A stretch of 64,000 nt of DNA from CAUPWF01 sp963515125 (GCA_052116865.1 JBQKKG010000014.1:1-64000); one strand, 5' to 3'. Counted from the first letter of the stretch, positions 16,256 through 24,212 are shown. Notes: generated from the sequence alone by a model not told the origin. A program made the numbers and translations.

Positions 16256-16283
16256 TTAATATTATTTGAAAGGAGGATGCCAA

Positions 16284-16673
16284 TTGACGAAATTAAAATT
16301 CAGTAGGCAACGTGAATCCATTAAAAACTATTTGGCGAGCACTTGCGAACATCCAACTGCTGATACAGTGTATTTACATGTCAAAGAAGAATATCCGAAT
16401 ATAAGTTTGGGAACAGTATATCGTAACCTTAACCTACTAGCTGATATTGGCGAAGCAATTAAAATTGCAACTCCAGATGGTGGCGATCGTTTTGATGGAA
16501 GAACATTTCCACATAATCACTTTATTTGTAACTCTTGTGGGAAAGTCATTGATTTAGAAATGGATAATATTGATCATATTAATGATATTGCTGGTCAAAA
16601 ATTTGATGGCTATATTGAAAGCCATACCACTCTTTTCTACGGGAAATGTGGAGATTGTATTCAAAAATCATAA
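16284..16673 (+). CDS. Fur-family regulator, probably PerR
   Basis: A 129-residue protein starting at TTG 16284, eight bases after AGGAGG; the in-frame TTG at 16266 overlaps that site. The winged helix (~10-80) contains HPTADTVYLHVKEEYPNISLGTVYRNLNLL. The metal-binding half has FDGRTFPHNHFICNSCGKVIDL with one CxxC, and a second CxxC in KCGDC, which together make the structural zinc site. It is followed by two rubrerythrin genes, the classical PerR regulon of anaerobes, so PerR is more likely than Fur. The palindrome at its promoter suggests autoregulation. Confidence 0.82.
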   Translation: MTKLKFSRQRESIKNYLASTCEHPTADTVYLHVKEEYPNISLGTVYRNLNLLADIGEAIKIATPDGGDRFDGRTFPHNHFICNSCGKVIDLEMDNIDHINDIAGQKFDGYIESHTTLFYGKCGDCIQKS

Positions 16674-16709
16674 GCAAAAATATATTTGATAAAAATAGTA
16701 AAACTTGTA

Positions 16710-16768
16710 TTGACAAATACAAAATTATATGATAAATTAATATCAGTAACAATTACTATTATTAAAAA
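16710..16768 (+). promoter_or_regulatory. Promoter and operator-like region of reverse rubrerythrin
   Basis: TTGACA (16710-16715) is followed by ATATGATA and then CAGTAACAATTACTATTATT, with AGTAA-CAA-TTACT as an inverted repeat. The regulator promoter has the same order (TTGAC, ATATGATA, CAGTAAC) at nearly the same spacing, suggesting shared control by the Fur-family protein. Confidence 0.5.
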
Positions 16769-16805
16769 CTAAAAAATTTATTTATATGAAAAGGAGATTT
16801 TAACT

Positions 16806-17348
16806 ATGAAAAAATTTGTATGTACAGTATGTGGTTATGTTCATGAAGGAGATTCTGCACCAGCTGAATGTCCAGTATGTCATGTAGGAGCTGATAAGTT
16901 TAAAGAACAAACAGGAGAAAGAGAATGGGCTGCGGAACATGTAGTTGGAGTTGCAAAGGGTGTTAGCGAAGACATTATAAATGACCTTAGAGCAAACTTT
17001 GAAGGTGAATGTTCAGAAGTAGGTATGTACCTTGCAATGTCAAGAGTCGCTCATAGAGAAGGATATCCTGAAATCGGAATCTACTGGGAAAAGGCTGCTT
17101 ACGAAGAGGCAGAACATGCAGCAAAATTTGCTGAATTATTAGGAGAATGTGTAACGGATAGCACAAAGAAAAACCTCGAAATGCGTGTAGACGCTGAAAA
17201 TGGTGCAACTGCTGGTAAATTTGATCTTGCTAAGCGTGCTAAAGCAGCAAACTTAGATGCTATTCATGATACTGTGCATGAAATGGCTAGAGATGAAGCT
17301 CGCCACGGAAAAGCATTTGAGGGATTATTAAAGAGATACTTTGGCTAA
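16806..17348 (+). CDS. Reverse rubrerythrin (peroxide reductase)
   Basis: A 180-residue protein with reversed domain order: an N-terminal rubredoxin domain (FVCTVCGYVHEG and ECPVCHVG, ~4-28) and a ferritin-like diiron domain (~45-178) with glutamates in EGECSEVGMYLAM, AYEEAEHAAKF and EMARDEARHGKAF. Such proteins take electrons from NADH through rubredoxin reductase and reduce H2O2 and O2 in Clostridia. AAAAGGAG precedes the ATG. It sits behind the PerR-like gene and ahead of an ordinary rubrerythrin. Confidence 0.92.
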   Translation: MKKFVCTVCGYVHEGDSAPAECPVCHVGADKFKEQTGEREWAAEHVVGVAKGVSEDIINDLRANFEGECSEVGMYLAMSRVAHREGYPEIGIYWEKAAYEEAEHAAKFAELLGECVTDSTKKNLEMRVDAENGATAGKFDLAKRAKAANLDAIHDTVHEMARDEARHGKAFEGLLKRYFG

Positions 17349-17396
17349 GAATAACTGGCCAACTTAATAAACGTTACTAATACGCAAGCAATGCTT

Positions 17397-17460
17397 GGGG
17401 ACGGGGGCATTGTTAACTGTAACAGATAGGAATCTGTTGTGCGTCAACAATTCCCCGTCC
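17397..17460. repeat. GC-rich palindrome, copy 2 (rearranged type A)
   Basis: GGGGACGGGGG opens and CCCCGTCC closes a stem-loop. The arms continue with ATTGTT/AACAAT, and an inner hairpin AACAGATAGGAATCTGTT has replaced the usual short centre. It lies between the two rubrerythrin genes, 48 bp after the first stop. Confidence 0.8.
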
Positions 17461-17482
17461 TTTATTACAAAGGAGGAAGAAT

Positions 17483-18019
17483 ATGTCTAAATACGCAGGT
17501 ACTAAAACGGAGAAAAACTTAATGGATGCTTTTGCAGGTGAATCACAAGCACGTAATAAATATACTTATTACGCTTCTGCAGCAAGAAAAGCTGGTTTTG
17601 TTCAAATGTCTAATATCTTTTTAGAAACAGCTGATCAAGAGAAGGAACATGCAAAATTATGGTTTAAAGAATTTCATGGAATTGGTGATGTGGCTGAGAA
17701 TCTTGCTGATGCTGCTGAAGGTGAAAATTACGAATGGACTGATATGTATGCGCGCATGGCTAGAGAAGCACGTGAAGAAGGTTTTGAAGAATTAGCAGTT
17801 AAATTTGAGAGAGTTGCAGAAGTAGAAGCTGCACACGAGAAACGTTATAAAAAATTATTAGAAAATTACAAAAACGAAACAACATTCAAAGGTGAAGCTC
17901 CTCTTGGATGGAAATGTGCAAATTGTGGTTATATCTATCAAGGTGATGAAGCTCCTGATTCATGTCCAGCATGTGCACACCCAAAAGCATATTTTGAAAG
18001 AAAAGCAGAAAATTACTAG
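17483..18019 (+). CDS. Rubrerythrin
   Basis: A 178-residue rubrerythrin with the usual order: ferritin-like diiron domain (~5-130, with ESQARNKYTYYA, ADQEKEHAKLW and EVEAAHEKRY) then a C-terminal rubredoxin domain (WKCANCGYIYQG and CPACAHPKAYF, ~143-175). It reduces hydrogen peroxide in the cytoplasm. AAGGAGGAAG precedes the ATG. Together with the upstream reversed protein it makes an oxygen-defence pair, ended by a strong terminator at 18027-18057. Confidence 0.95.
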   Translation: MSKYAGTKTEKNLMDAFAGESQARNKYTYYASAARKAGFVQMSNIFLETADQEKEHAKLWFKEFHGIGDVAENLADAAEGENYEWTDMYARMAREAREEGFEELAVKFERVAEVEAAHEKRYKKLLENYKNETTFKGEAPLGWKCANCGYIYQGDEAPDSCPACAHPKAYFERKAENY

Positions 18020-18026
18020 AAACTTT

Positions 18027-18057
18027 AATGGCATAGACATTGATTGTCTATGCCATT
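18027..18057. terminator. Terminator between rubrerythrin and the ECF S-component genes
   Basis: AATGGCATAGACA and TGTCTATGCCATT pair perfectly (13 bp) around a 5-nt loop, followed by ATTTTAATTT on the plus strand. It serves convergent genes. Confidence 0.88.
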
Positions 18058-18060
18058 ATT

Positions 18061-18621
18061 TTAATTTACAGTTCTTTGATATATCTTTTTTATTGGTACA
18101 TATATAAAAGCCACAATCACCACCATAAATATTGCATTGATAACAGTTGCAGGAATAGATAGTATTGAACCTGATATGGCTGCTTTTAAGTGACTACCCA
18201 ATATGATCATATTAACAATTCCCATGATAAACTCTATAACTATATTAAGTATTGCATAAATACTTGCACATATTACAGCATTATAATATTCTCTCTTTTT
18301 ATCTCCTTTTGATCTCTTCATCAATAAATTCATACATGTACCAATTAATAAACATTTTAAAATTGTCTCAATAAAAACTTGTGGCATGGCATGAATATAT
18401 CCATTTAACAAATCAAATATTAATAGCCCCAGTGTCCCTGAGATAGCCCCTCTTCTTCCACCTTGAAGAAGTACGCCCATGACAACAAAGATATGTCCGA
18501 AGTGAACAAACGGCGTTCCTATTACGGCTGGAAGTGGTATTCGAAATATCTGTATACCTAAAAAAGTGATTGCAGTAAATACACCTACTGATACAATTGA
18601 TTTTACCTGATTTTCTTTCAT
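18061..18621 (-). CDS. ECF transporter S component-like membrane protein (second of pair)
   Basis: A 186-residue protein with about six hydrophobic segments, among them IVSVGVFTAITFLGIQIF, HFGHIFVVMGVLLQGG and FMVVIVAFIYVPI. The early pattern IPLPAVIGTPFVHFGHIFV and GAISGTLGLLIFDLLNGY matches substrate-binding S components of energy-coupling factor importers for vitamins or metals. Its ATG overlaps the previous gene's stop (ATGA), so the two are translationally coupled. No energising ATPases lie nearby, so it probably shares a general EcfAA'T module. Substrate unknown. Confidence 0.75.
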   Translation of the reverse strand: MKENQVKSIVSVGVFTAITFLGIQIFRIPLPAVIGTPFVHFGHIFVVMGVLLQGGRRGAISGTLGLLIFDLLNGYIHAMPQVFIETILKCLLIGTCMNLLMKRSKGDKKREYYNAVICASIYAILNIVIEFIMGIVNMIILGSHLKAAISGSILSIPATVINAIFMVVIVAFIYVPIKKIYQRTVN

Positions 18622-19229
18622 GATGCTGCTTTCGCTTTCTGTTCAAGATGTAATAATCCTGTTTTTATAAAAATCGGGCGAATTGCATTATATACTACAG
18701 CAACTAAAACAATTGAAACTATTGCGTTTACAAAAGTAGCCCCTGCACTCCATTTCGCCATAATATCTGCAACATCTGACGGTACTCCCAATAGCACTTT
18801 TTTATAAAAATATCCTACCACAGGATCCATGATAACGTTAAATGCTAATCCACCAATACTTGCAATCACACTCCACTTAAAAATATATTTTTTATCGTTA
18901 CTTTCATTAATCTTTGCATACTTATGTGCAATAAGACCAACAATTAGTCCAATACAAAATTTTAAAATCATAGTCTTTGGTGCATATGTGATATACATCG
19001 GATCCATTAAATCCGCGATAGTCATACCAATAGCGCCTGCAAGTCCTCCATATACTCCACCTAAAAGTAATGCCCCAAGAACACAAATTGCATTTCCTAT
19101 ATGAAGCGCAGTAGCCCCTCCTCCCGGCATTGGAATTGGAATTTTCAGATACGTAAAGGCAACAAAGCATAAGGCTGCTACTAATCCTGTCTGTGCTATT
19201 TTACTTAATGCTTGATTTTTATTTTCCAT
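18618..19229 (-). CDS. ECF transporter S component-like membrane protein (first of pair)
   Basis: A 203-residue polytopic protein with KIPIPMPGGGATALHIGNAICVLGALLLGGVYGGLAGAIGMTIADLMD, a pattern typical of ECF S components in which the GATALHIGN segment lines the substrate pocket. It is homologous in layout to the gene it overlaps. A GntR-like operator pattern (AACTGGACTGGTT and TAACTGGATATGTTA) lies in the 110 bp upstream, so expression may be ligand-controlled. I see no riboswitch that would reveal the vitamin. Confidence 0.78.
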   Translation of the reverse strand: MENKNQALSKIAQTGLVAALCFVAFTYLKIPIPMPGGGATALHIGNAICVLGALLLGGVYGGLAGAIGMTIADLMDPMYITYAPKTMILKFCIGLIVGLIAHKYAKINESNDKKYIFKWSVIASIGGLAFNVIMDPVVGYFYKKVLLGVPSDVADIMAKWSAGATFVNAIVSIVLVAVVYNAIRPIFIKTGLLHLEQKAKAAS

Positions 19230-19352
19230 GTTATTACCCTCTTCCTACAATATTTTTATTTCGTCATGACATTTCTTGTTGTTATACTAACATCGTAGTG
19301 GTCATCTTAACATATCCAGTTATTTTATTTTTAACCAGTCCAGTTTTGATTA

Positions 19353-19382
19353 TATAAAAAAACAGGCACCTTTCAGGTGCCC
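19353..19382 (-). terminator. Terminator of the DEAD-box helicase gene
   Basis: On the minus strand GGGCACC-TGAAA-GGTGCC followed by TGTTTTTTTATAT, ten bases after the helicase stop. Confidence 0.92.
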
Positions 19383-19392
19383 ATCTTTTTTA

Positions 19393-20985
19393 TTATTTCT
19401 GATTCGCAGGTTCAATTGCTACCTGTTTTCCTTTAATCTTTGCATTTTTCATTGCATTTAGTACGTCTTTGGCATATTCTCTTGGTACTTCAACAAAGGT
19501 ATATTTATCAAACATATCTATTGTACCAATTAATTTTCCGGGCATACCGCTTTCCCCTGCAAGTGCGCCCAAAATATCCCCAGGTCTTGCTTTGTTTTTC
19601 TTTCCTATATTGATAAACAACCGTACCATCCCTGGTTCTTCTGCTCCAGTATCTCCAAAGTCTACTTCTTGTGTATCCTCATTATCTTCATTTACCATTC
19701 CAGTATGAAGCTTTAAGAATGCTGCTGCTAAATCCATAGCTGTGTAATCAGAATCATTTAGTTGACTTTGAATTGCATTTATCATCGTGGTTAAATCATC
19801 ATTTAAAATAATTTGATCCACTTGTTCCATGATTTTATCTATTTTGGTATTTGCAACATCATCCAAAGAAGGTATCTTTTGTGCAAATATTTTTGTTTTA
19901 CAGTAGCGTTGTATCTCCTTTAGTTTATAGACTTCCTTCCCGGTAACAAAAGAGAATGAACGCCCTACTCTACCTGCACGACCTGTTCTTCCTATACGAT
20001 GTACATAATATTCATCATCCTGTGGCAAGTCATAATTGAATACTGCTTCTACTTCATCAACGTCAATCCCTCTTGCTGCCACATCCGTAGCAACTAGTAT
20101 ATCAGTTTTGCCACTTCGAAATCCTTGCATCACTCGATCACGCTGTACCTGTTTCATATCCCCATGAAGCCCTGCCGCAAAATATCCTCTTCCTAATAAA
20201 GAAGTAACAAGTAAATCTACTTGCTTCTTAGTATTACAAAAGATAACAGATAATTTCGGTGAATAAATATCTAGTAAACGTGCTAATACTTCTTCCTTAT
20301 TCTTTGGACGAACTTCGTAATAAAATTGTTCTATATTTGGTACCGTAAGCTCTTTTTTTACCACCTTTACTACTTCTGCATTTTTTTGAAATTCTTTTGT
20401 GATTTCCATAATTGCCTTTGGCATAGTTGCAGAAAATAATATTGTTTGGCGCTCTTTCGGCACACCTTCTAATATAGTTTCTATATCTTCTTTAAATCCC
20501 ATATTGAGCATTTCATCCGCTTCATCAAGAATAACGGTGTGAACTTCATTCATTTTTATGGTCTTTCTACGCATGTGATCCATCACTCGACCTGGTGTTC
20601 CTATAATTAATTGTGTTCCCGCTTTTAATGAACGAATTTGTTTTACAATATCTTGTCCGCCATATATAGGTAATACTTTTATTCCATGTTTATATTTAGC
20701 AAGATTCCGAATTTCTTCTGCTACTTGAATCGCCAATTCTCTTGTTGGGCATAAAATAATTCCTTGTAGATTTTTATCTTTAGGATCAATTTTCTCTAAT
20801 ATTGGTATCCCAAAAGCTGCTGTTTTTCCTGTTCCTGTTTGCGCCTGACCAATAATATCTTTTCCAGACATTATAATTGGAATTGCTTTTTCTTGAATTG
20901 GGGAAGCCTCCTCAAATCCCATAAAGCTTACGGCTTTTTCAATCTCTGCACTAAGGCCGAGTTCTTCAAACTTTACATTTGACAT
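19393..20985 (-). CDS. DEAD-box RNA helicase (DeaD/CshA type)
   Basis: A 530-residue helicase. The Q motif (FEELGLS...GFEEASPIQ), motif I AQTGTGKT (~48-55), PTRELA, DEAD (~152-155), SAT, ARGIDVDEVE and HRIGRTGRAGR are all present. The tail (~450-530: GMVRLFINIGKKNKARPGDILGALAG) is a DbpA-type RNA-binding domain, as in DeaD/CsdA and B. subtilis YxiN. It likely unwinds rRNA or mRNA in ribosome assembly and cold adaptation. AGGAAGG lies before the ATG. A good promoter 160 bp upstream implies a long 5' leader, common for cold-induced helicases. Confidence 0.93.
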   Translation of the reverse strand: MSNVKFEELGLSAEIEKAVSFMGFEEASPIQEKAIPIIMSGKDIIGQAQTGTGKTAAFGIPILEKIDPKDKNLQGIILCPTRELAIQVAEEIRNLAKYKHGIKVLPIYGGQDIVKQIRSLKAGTQLIIGTPGRVMDHMRRKTIKMNEVHTVILDEADEMLNMGFKEDIETILEGVPKERQTILFSATMPKAIMEITKEFQKNAEVVKVVKKELTVPNIEQFYYEVRPKNKEEVLARLLDIYSPKLSVIFCNTKKQVDLLVTSLLGRGYFAAGLHGDMKQVQRDRVMQGFRSGKTDILVATDVAARGIDVDEVEAVFNYDLPQDDEYYVHRIGRTGRAGRVGRSFSFVTGKEVYKLKEIQRYCKTKIFAQKIPSLDDVANTKIDKIMEQVDQIILNDDLTTMINAIQSQLNDSDYTAMDLAAAFLKLHTGMVNEDNEDTQEVDFGDTGAEEPGMVRLFINIGKKNKARPGDILGALAGESGMPGKLIGTIDMFDKYTFVEVPREYAKDVLNAMKNAKIKGKQVAIEPANQK

Positions 20986-21140
20986 TTTTTATTTCCTTCC
21001 TGACTGTTGCGCCTATTACAGGCACATATCCCGCTTGTTTCCTATGCTTTACATGACCTTTACGCCCCACAAAAAGACTATTACGCGCAAAAAATCCCTT
21101 CACTTGTTCACCAAGCAAAGGGTAATTCACGAAGCATACT
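20986..21140 (-). promoter_or_regulatory. Long 5' leader of the helicase mRNA
   Basis: About 155 nt of unusually GC-rich sequence between the promoter and the helicase ATG. It contains CCCTTTGCTTG...CAAGTGAAGGG and TGCCTGTAATAGGCGCA as likely stems. A 69-codon frame crosses it without a ribosome site. It could be a temperature or protein-binding leader; no known riboswitch is recognised. Confidence 0.4.
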
Positions 21141-21146
21141 TGAATA

Positions 21147-21175
21147 AGTATATCAGTATTATATCCATTTGTCAA
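21147..21175 (-). promoter_or_regulatory. Sigma-A-type promoter of the helicase gene
   Basis: On the minus strand TTGACA, a 17-bp spacer and TATACT. Confidence 0.7.
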
Positions 21176-21319
21176 ACATTGATTACATAAACTTTTCTAA
21201 CTTATTGTTCAGATTATAAAAAATACTTGCAATTTAAATTTTTCAGGTGTAATATACATATTATAAGAAGTAGTTATCAATACTACATTTGAAAACATTG
21301 GCTCTAGGAGGAGTAAATT

Positions 21320-21976
21320 ATGAGTATAAAACAATTAAAAGATCCAGGAAGTGCAATTACACATTTTATCGGAATGATGATGGCCATATTTGCAGCCATC
21401 CCATTACTATTAAAAGCGGCTAGCGAACCATCACCTATCTATATGATTTCTTTAACAATTTATGCAATTAGTTTAGTGTTACTATATTTAGCTAGCACCA
21501 TATATCATTCGTTAGATATTTCGGAAAAAGTAAATAAACGCTTGAAAAAGTTTGACCATATGATGATTCCAGTGCTAATCGCTGGAAGTTACACACCCAT
21601 ATGTCTATTAGTCTTAAGTGGTCGCACTGGATATATTCTACTTATGATTGTATGGGGTATCGCAATATTAGAAATTGTATTAAAAGCATTCTGGGTATTT
21701 TGTCCAAAATGGGTCTCCTCCGTACTTTATATTGCAATGGGGTGGACTTGCGTATTAGCATTTACGCAACTTATCAATAACATGTCAAGTGCAGCCTTTG
21801 GCTGGCTCCTTGCGGGAGGTATTATCTATACTGTGGGTGGAATAATTTATGCATTAAAGCTCCCTATCTTTAATAATCGCCATAAAAACTTTGGTAGCCA
21901 TGAAATATTTCATCTATTTGTAATGGGTGGAAGCGTATGCCATTTTATACTTATGTACGTCTTTTTACTACATTAG
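21320..21976 (+). CDS. Hemolysin III family membrane protein
   Basis: A 218-residue seven-helix protein of the HlyIII/YqfA (PAQR) family. It has DPGSAITHFIGMMMAI at the start, YLASTIYHSLDIS (~57-69), KFDHMMIPVLIAGSYTP (~77-93), and a C-terminal HEIFHLFVMGGSVCHF with the metal-ligand histidines conserved in PAQR hydrolases. AGGAGGAG precedes the ATG. Despite the name, the bacterial role is uncertain. Its stop codon directly touches the palindrome at 21977. Confidence 0.92.
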   Translation: MSIKQLKDPGSAITHFIGMMMAIFAAIPLLLKAASEPSPIYMISLTIYAISLVLLYLASTIYHSLDISEKVNKRLKKFDHMMIPVLIAGSYTPICLLVLSGRTGYILLMIVWGIAILEIVLKAFWVFCPKWVSSVLYIAMGWTCVLAFTQLINNMSSAAFGWLLAGGIIYTVGGIIYALKLPIFNNRHKNFGSHEIFHLFVMGGSVCHFILMYVFLLH

Positions 21977-22251
21977 ATTGCTGATTGGGGACGGGGGCAT
22001 TGCACATTGCCTCCGTCCCCAATCAGCAATATTTTCTCGCTTCTTTTCATCTTCTTAATTGCATATTCTCGTTTCATTGCATCTTCTTTTTTCAGAAATT
22101 CCTCATAATACACAAGCTTTACAGGTCCTCTTGATTTTGTATACTTTGCCCCTTTTTTACAATTATGATCATTTATTCTCTTTTCTAAATTATTAGTCCA
22201 TCCTGTATAAAGACTTCCATCTATACATTTAACTATATATGTATAATTCAT
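21973..22251 (-). CDS. GIY-YIG nuclease family protein with repeat-derived tail
   Basis: A 92-residue UPF0213/YhbQ-type GIY-YIG protein: YTYIVKCIDGSLYTGWTNN carries the YIV-YTG version of the motif, followed by the RINDHN arginine helix and FLKKEDAMKREYAIKKMKR. Family members usually end soon after the last lysine-rich helix. Here the last ~15 residues (GDGGNVQCPRPQSAI) are encoded by the palindromic repeat at 21977-22030, and the stop is on its far side. It may cut structured DNA; the role is unproven in the family. Confidence 0.88.
   Translation of the reverse strand: MNYTYIVKCIDGSLYTGWTNNLEKRINDHNCKKGAKYTKSRGPVKLVYYEEFLKKEDAMKREYAIKKMKRSEKILLIGDGGNVQCPRPQSAI
21977..22030. repeat. GC-rich palindrome, copy 3 (type A)
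   Basis: 54 bp with locus-specific arms ATTGCTGATT/AATCAGCAAT outside the common GGGGACGG core; a few mismatches lie in the centre. It begins at the base after the hemolysin III stop and encodes the end of the convergent GIY-YIG gene. Confidence 0.9.
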
Positions 22252-22293
22252 ATTTTTTTCCTTACATTATATTTTTTTAATATTATAACACGC

Positions 22294-22337
22294 TAAAAGG
22301 GACGGGGGCAATGTACATTGCCCCCGTCCCCATTTTA
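22294..22337. repeat. GC-rich palindrome, copy 4 (type A)
   Basis: Core GGGACGGGGGCAATGT and its complement with outer arms TAAAA/TTTTA (a small length asymmetry). It ends at the base next to the spoIIQ stop codon, between spoIIQ and the GIY-YIG gene. Confidence 0.9.
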
Positions 22338-23093
22338 CTAGTTATCCAAATACTCCATAGGATTTACTGGTTCTCCATCTTTTAATAATTGAAAATACAA
22401 GTTACAACCTTCTACACTGTAATACTTTGTTGGCTCACTCAATGTTCCAATCGTTTCTCCTGCTTCTACTAACTTTCCTACAAGAACTGGAATGTCTTTT
22501 AGCTGTCCGTATACTGCTTCATACCCATTTCCCATATCTATGGTCATGGTATTTCCTGTTTGTGCTTTCTCTTCAATGGATTTTACAATTCCTCTAGCAC
22601 CTGCTACTACTGCGGTATCTGTTGCTCCTCCAATCATAATAGCCGGATTATATTTGTATTGATCTAACGTTGCAAAATAAATTGTCTTATCCATACTATA
22701 ATTCATAATTACATTCCCGCTAATTGGCCACTGAAGCATATCATTTTCACCAAATGATACTTGTGCACTTGTCCCCGCTGTAGGTGCCGCTTGATTCGTC
22801 TCTGTACTATTGGTATTTGTTCCTGATGTATTGTCCTCTTTTTGTGTTTCTGTATTAGTCGTTGTACTTGGCAACACAATATTATCAGTATTTGTAGTTC
22901 TAGCTTCATCCATATTTTTCTTTTGTATATCTTTTTCCTGGCTTTCTGCTTTTGCGAGTTCTTCTTTCATTCCGTCATTATAGCGTTTGAAAGTATATGT
23001 TCCTACTATTGTTATCGCTGCAACAAAGCATATTACCAAGCCTACAACTGCACCCTTCTTATTCATATTAGAAGGTCTTTCTTGTTTCATCAT
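22338..23093 (-). CDS. spoIIQ: SpoIIQ-like protein with inactive LytM domain
   Basis: A 251-residue protein from ATG 23093 (AGAGGTG upstream). One membrane helix (GAVVGLVICFVAAITIVGTYTF), then a Thr/Asn-rich linker (~55-110), then an M23/LytM fold (~117-245). The metal residues are replaced: NPAIMIGGATD where HxxxD is expected, YGQLKD for the Y-HL segment, and CNLYFQL for HLHF. SpoIIQ is the forespore side of the SpoIIQ-SpoIIIAH channel; in Bacillus it is also a dead LytM protein. The spoIID gene directly upstream supports the call. Confidence 0.85.
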   Translation of the reverse strand: MMKQERPSNMNKKGAVVGLVICFVAAITIVGTYTFKRYNDGMKEELAKAESQEKDIQKKNMDEARTTNTDNIVLPSTTTNTETQKEDNTSGTNTNSTETNQAAPTAGTSAQVSFGENDMLQWPISGNVIMNYSMDKTIYFATLDQYKYNPAIMIGGATDTAVVAGARGIVKSIEEKAQTGNTMTIDMGNGYEAVYGQLKDIPVLVGKLVEAGETIGTLSEPTKYYSVEGCNLYFQLLKDGEPVNPMEYLDN

Positions 23094-23135
23094 ATTTATC
23101 ACCTCTGGCTATATTTTTGCCAGAAAGTGACGCCC

Positions 23136-24083
23136 TTATTCTAGTTTTTGAAAAATATCTCCACCATCTTCTAAAGTTGTTCCTTCAAAAAAATAATTAA
23201 TAATTTCTTCCATGCTTTTTCCTTTTTTTGCAAATACATTGGCAGTGTATTGGCTCATACCCAGACCATGTCCAACCCCTTGCGTTGTTATTCGAAGTTT
23301 TCCTTTGTAATCTTGAAAAGCAATGCAGCTTGACGGTAGCTCAAAGTCTGTTCTAAATTCTTCTCCTGAATATGTAACTTCACCCACTTTTATTGTTGTA
23401 GCATAACCAGCAGTATCCTTATTCACAATTTGCAAATCTTGAAAGGTAACACCTGCACCTACCTCCTCATATGACAAAGTCTTACTCTTCATATAATTTG
23501 CCGCCTTCACATCATCGGGGCATTCTTTTGCTTTTAAATATGGATATTCTTCTGTCCCAAGCACTTCACTTCCAATTCGTGTACTTCCATTATTACATTT
23601 ATGAAAAGGAGTGTTTGCAAGTTTTCCATCATATTTTACTACGATATTATCAGTTTCAAGCAATACTTTTTTTATTTTTGCAAGGTAGCTTTCATTTTTC
23701 CAATTTTCTTTCATATCACTGTGGCTCCAAAATGCATCTTGAAAGACATAATCACTTTTATTTTCTCCCTTTTCCAGGTATTCATCCACTTCTTTGTAAA
23801 GTCTTGTTCGAATCAAAATAAGTTGCGCTTTTAAAGCTTCCTGCTCATATTCAGCAGGCATTTCTTTTGCTAAGATTCCTAACAGATAATCATTCCAGCT
23901 AATTTCGACTACGTTATTCTTAACAAGTACCTTTACTGTTTTTTCTTCAATATTTTTCGACGTCTCCATTGTAGAATTAACATTACTATCTTTATTTTTT
24001 CCATTTATAAATACAGATACAACATATGGCAATAGTAATATTATTATTATTATAGATATAATTTCTTTACTTTTATATTTCAT
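23136..24083 (-). CDS. spoIID: Stage II sporulation protein D, lytic transglycosylase
   Basis: A 315-residue protein with an N-terminal membrane anchor (ISIIIIILLLPYVVSVFI) and the SpoIID domain. The catalytic glutamate is in LAKEMPAEYEQEALKAQ (~75-91), and the C-terminus has GVGHGLGMSQYTANVFAKKG. It cleaves glycan strands during engulfment together with SpoIIM and SpoIIP. Cysteines in FHKCNNGST and KECPDD may bind zinc, as in the C. difficile enzyme. AGGAGGTCC precedes the ATG. It is followed by spoIIQ, the usual clostridial pairing, and preceded by a sigma-E-like promoter. Confidence 0.92.
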   Translation of the reverse strand: MKYKSKEIISIIIIILLLPYVVSVFINGKNKDSNVNSTMETSKNIEEKTVKVLVKNNVVEISWNDYLLGILAKEMPAEYEQEALKAQLILIRTRLYKEVDEYLEKGENKSDYVFQDAFWSHSDMKENWKNESYLAKIKKVLLETDNIVVKYDGKLANTPFHKCNNGSTRIGSEVLGTEEYPYLKAKECPDDVKAANYMKSKTLSYEEVGAGVTFQDLQIVNKDTAGYATTIKVGEVTYSGEEFRTDFELPSSCIAFQDYKGKLRITTQGVGHGLGMSQYTANVFAKKGKSMEEIINYFFEGTTLEDGGDIFQKLE

Positions 24084-24101
24084 AAAAAGGACCTCCTATA
24101 A

Positions 24102-24122
24102 ATTGTATGGCATATCCTTTTA
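24102..24122 (-). promoter_or_regulatory. Sigma-E-like promoter of spoIID
   Basis: CATACAAT at 24102-24109 matches the sigma-E -10 element exactly, with ATGAATT-like sequence about 13 bp upstream as a weak -35. The leader would be very short. Known sigma-E control of spoIID supports it. Confidence 0.5.
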
Positions 24123-24158
24123 ATTCATACTTATAAATATAACTATAGGGACAGGGCT

Positions 24159-24212
24159 AATGTTAAATAGGGACGGGGGCAATGTGCATTGCCCCCGTCC
24201 CTATTTAACATT
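24159..24212. repeat. GC-rich palindrome, copy 5 (type A)
   Basis: 54 bp, 26 of 27 pairs matched, with arms AATGTTAAATA/TATTTAACATT around the common core. A partial unit (GGGACAGGGCTA) precedes it. Its last base is the first base of the glgP stop codon on the minus strand. Confidence 0.92.

Noticed and set aside
20966..21175. 69-codon ORF upstream of the helicase
   Set aside because: No ribosome site, it crosses the promoter and overlaps the helicase start; it is better read as leader sequence.
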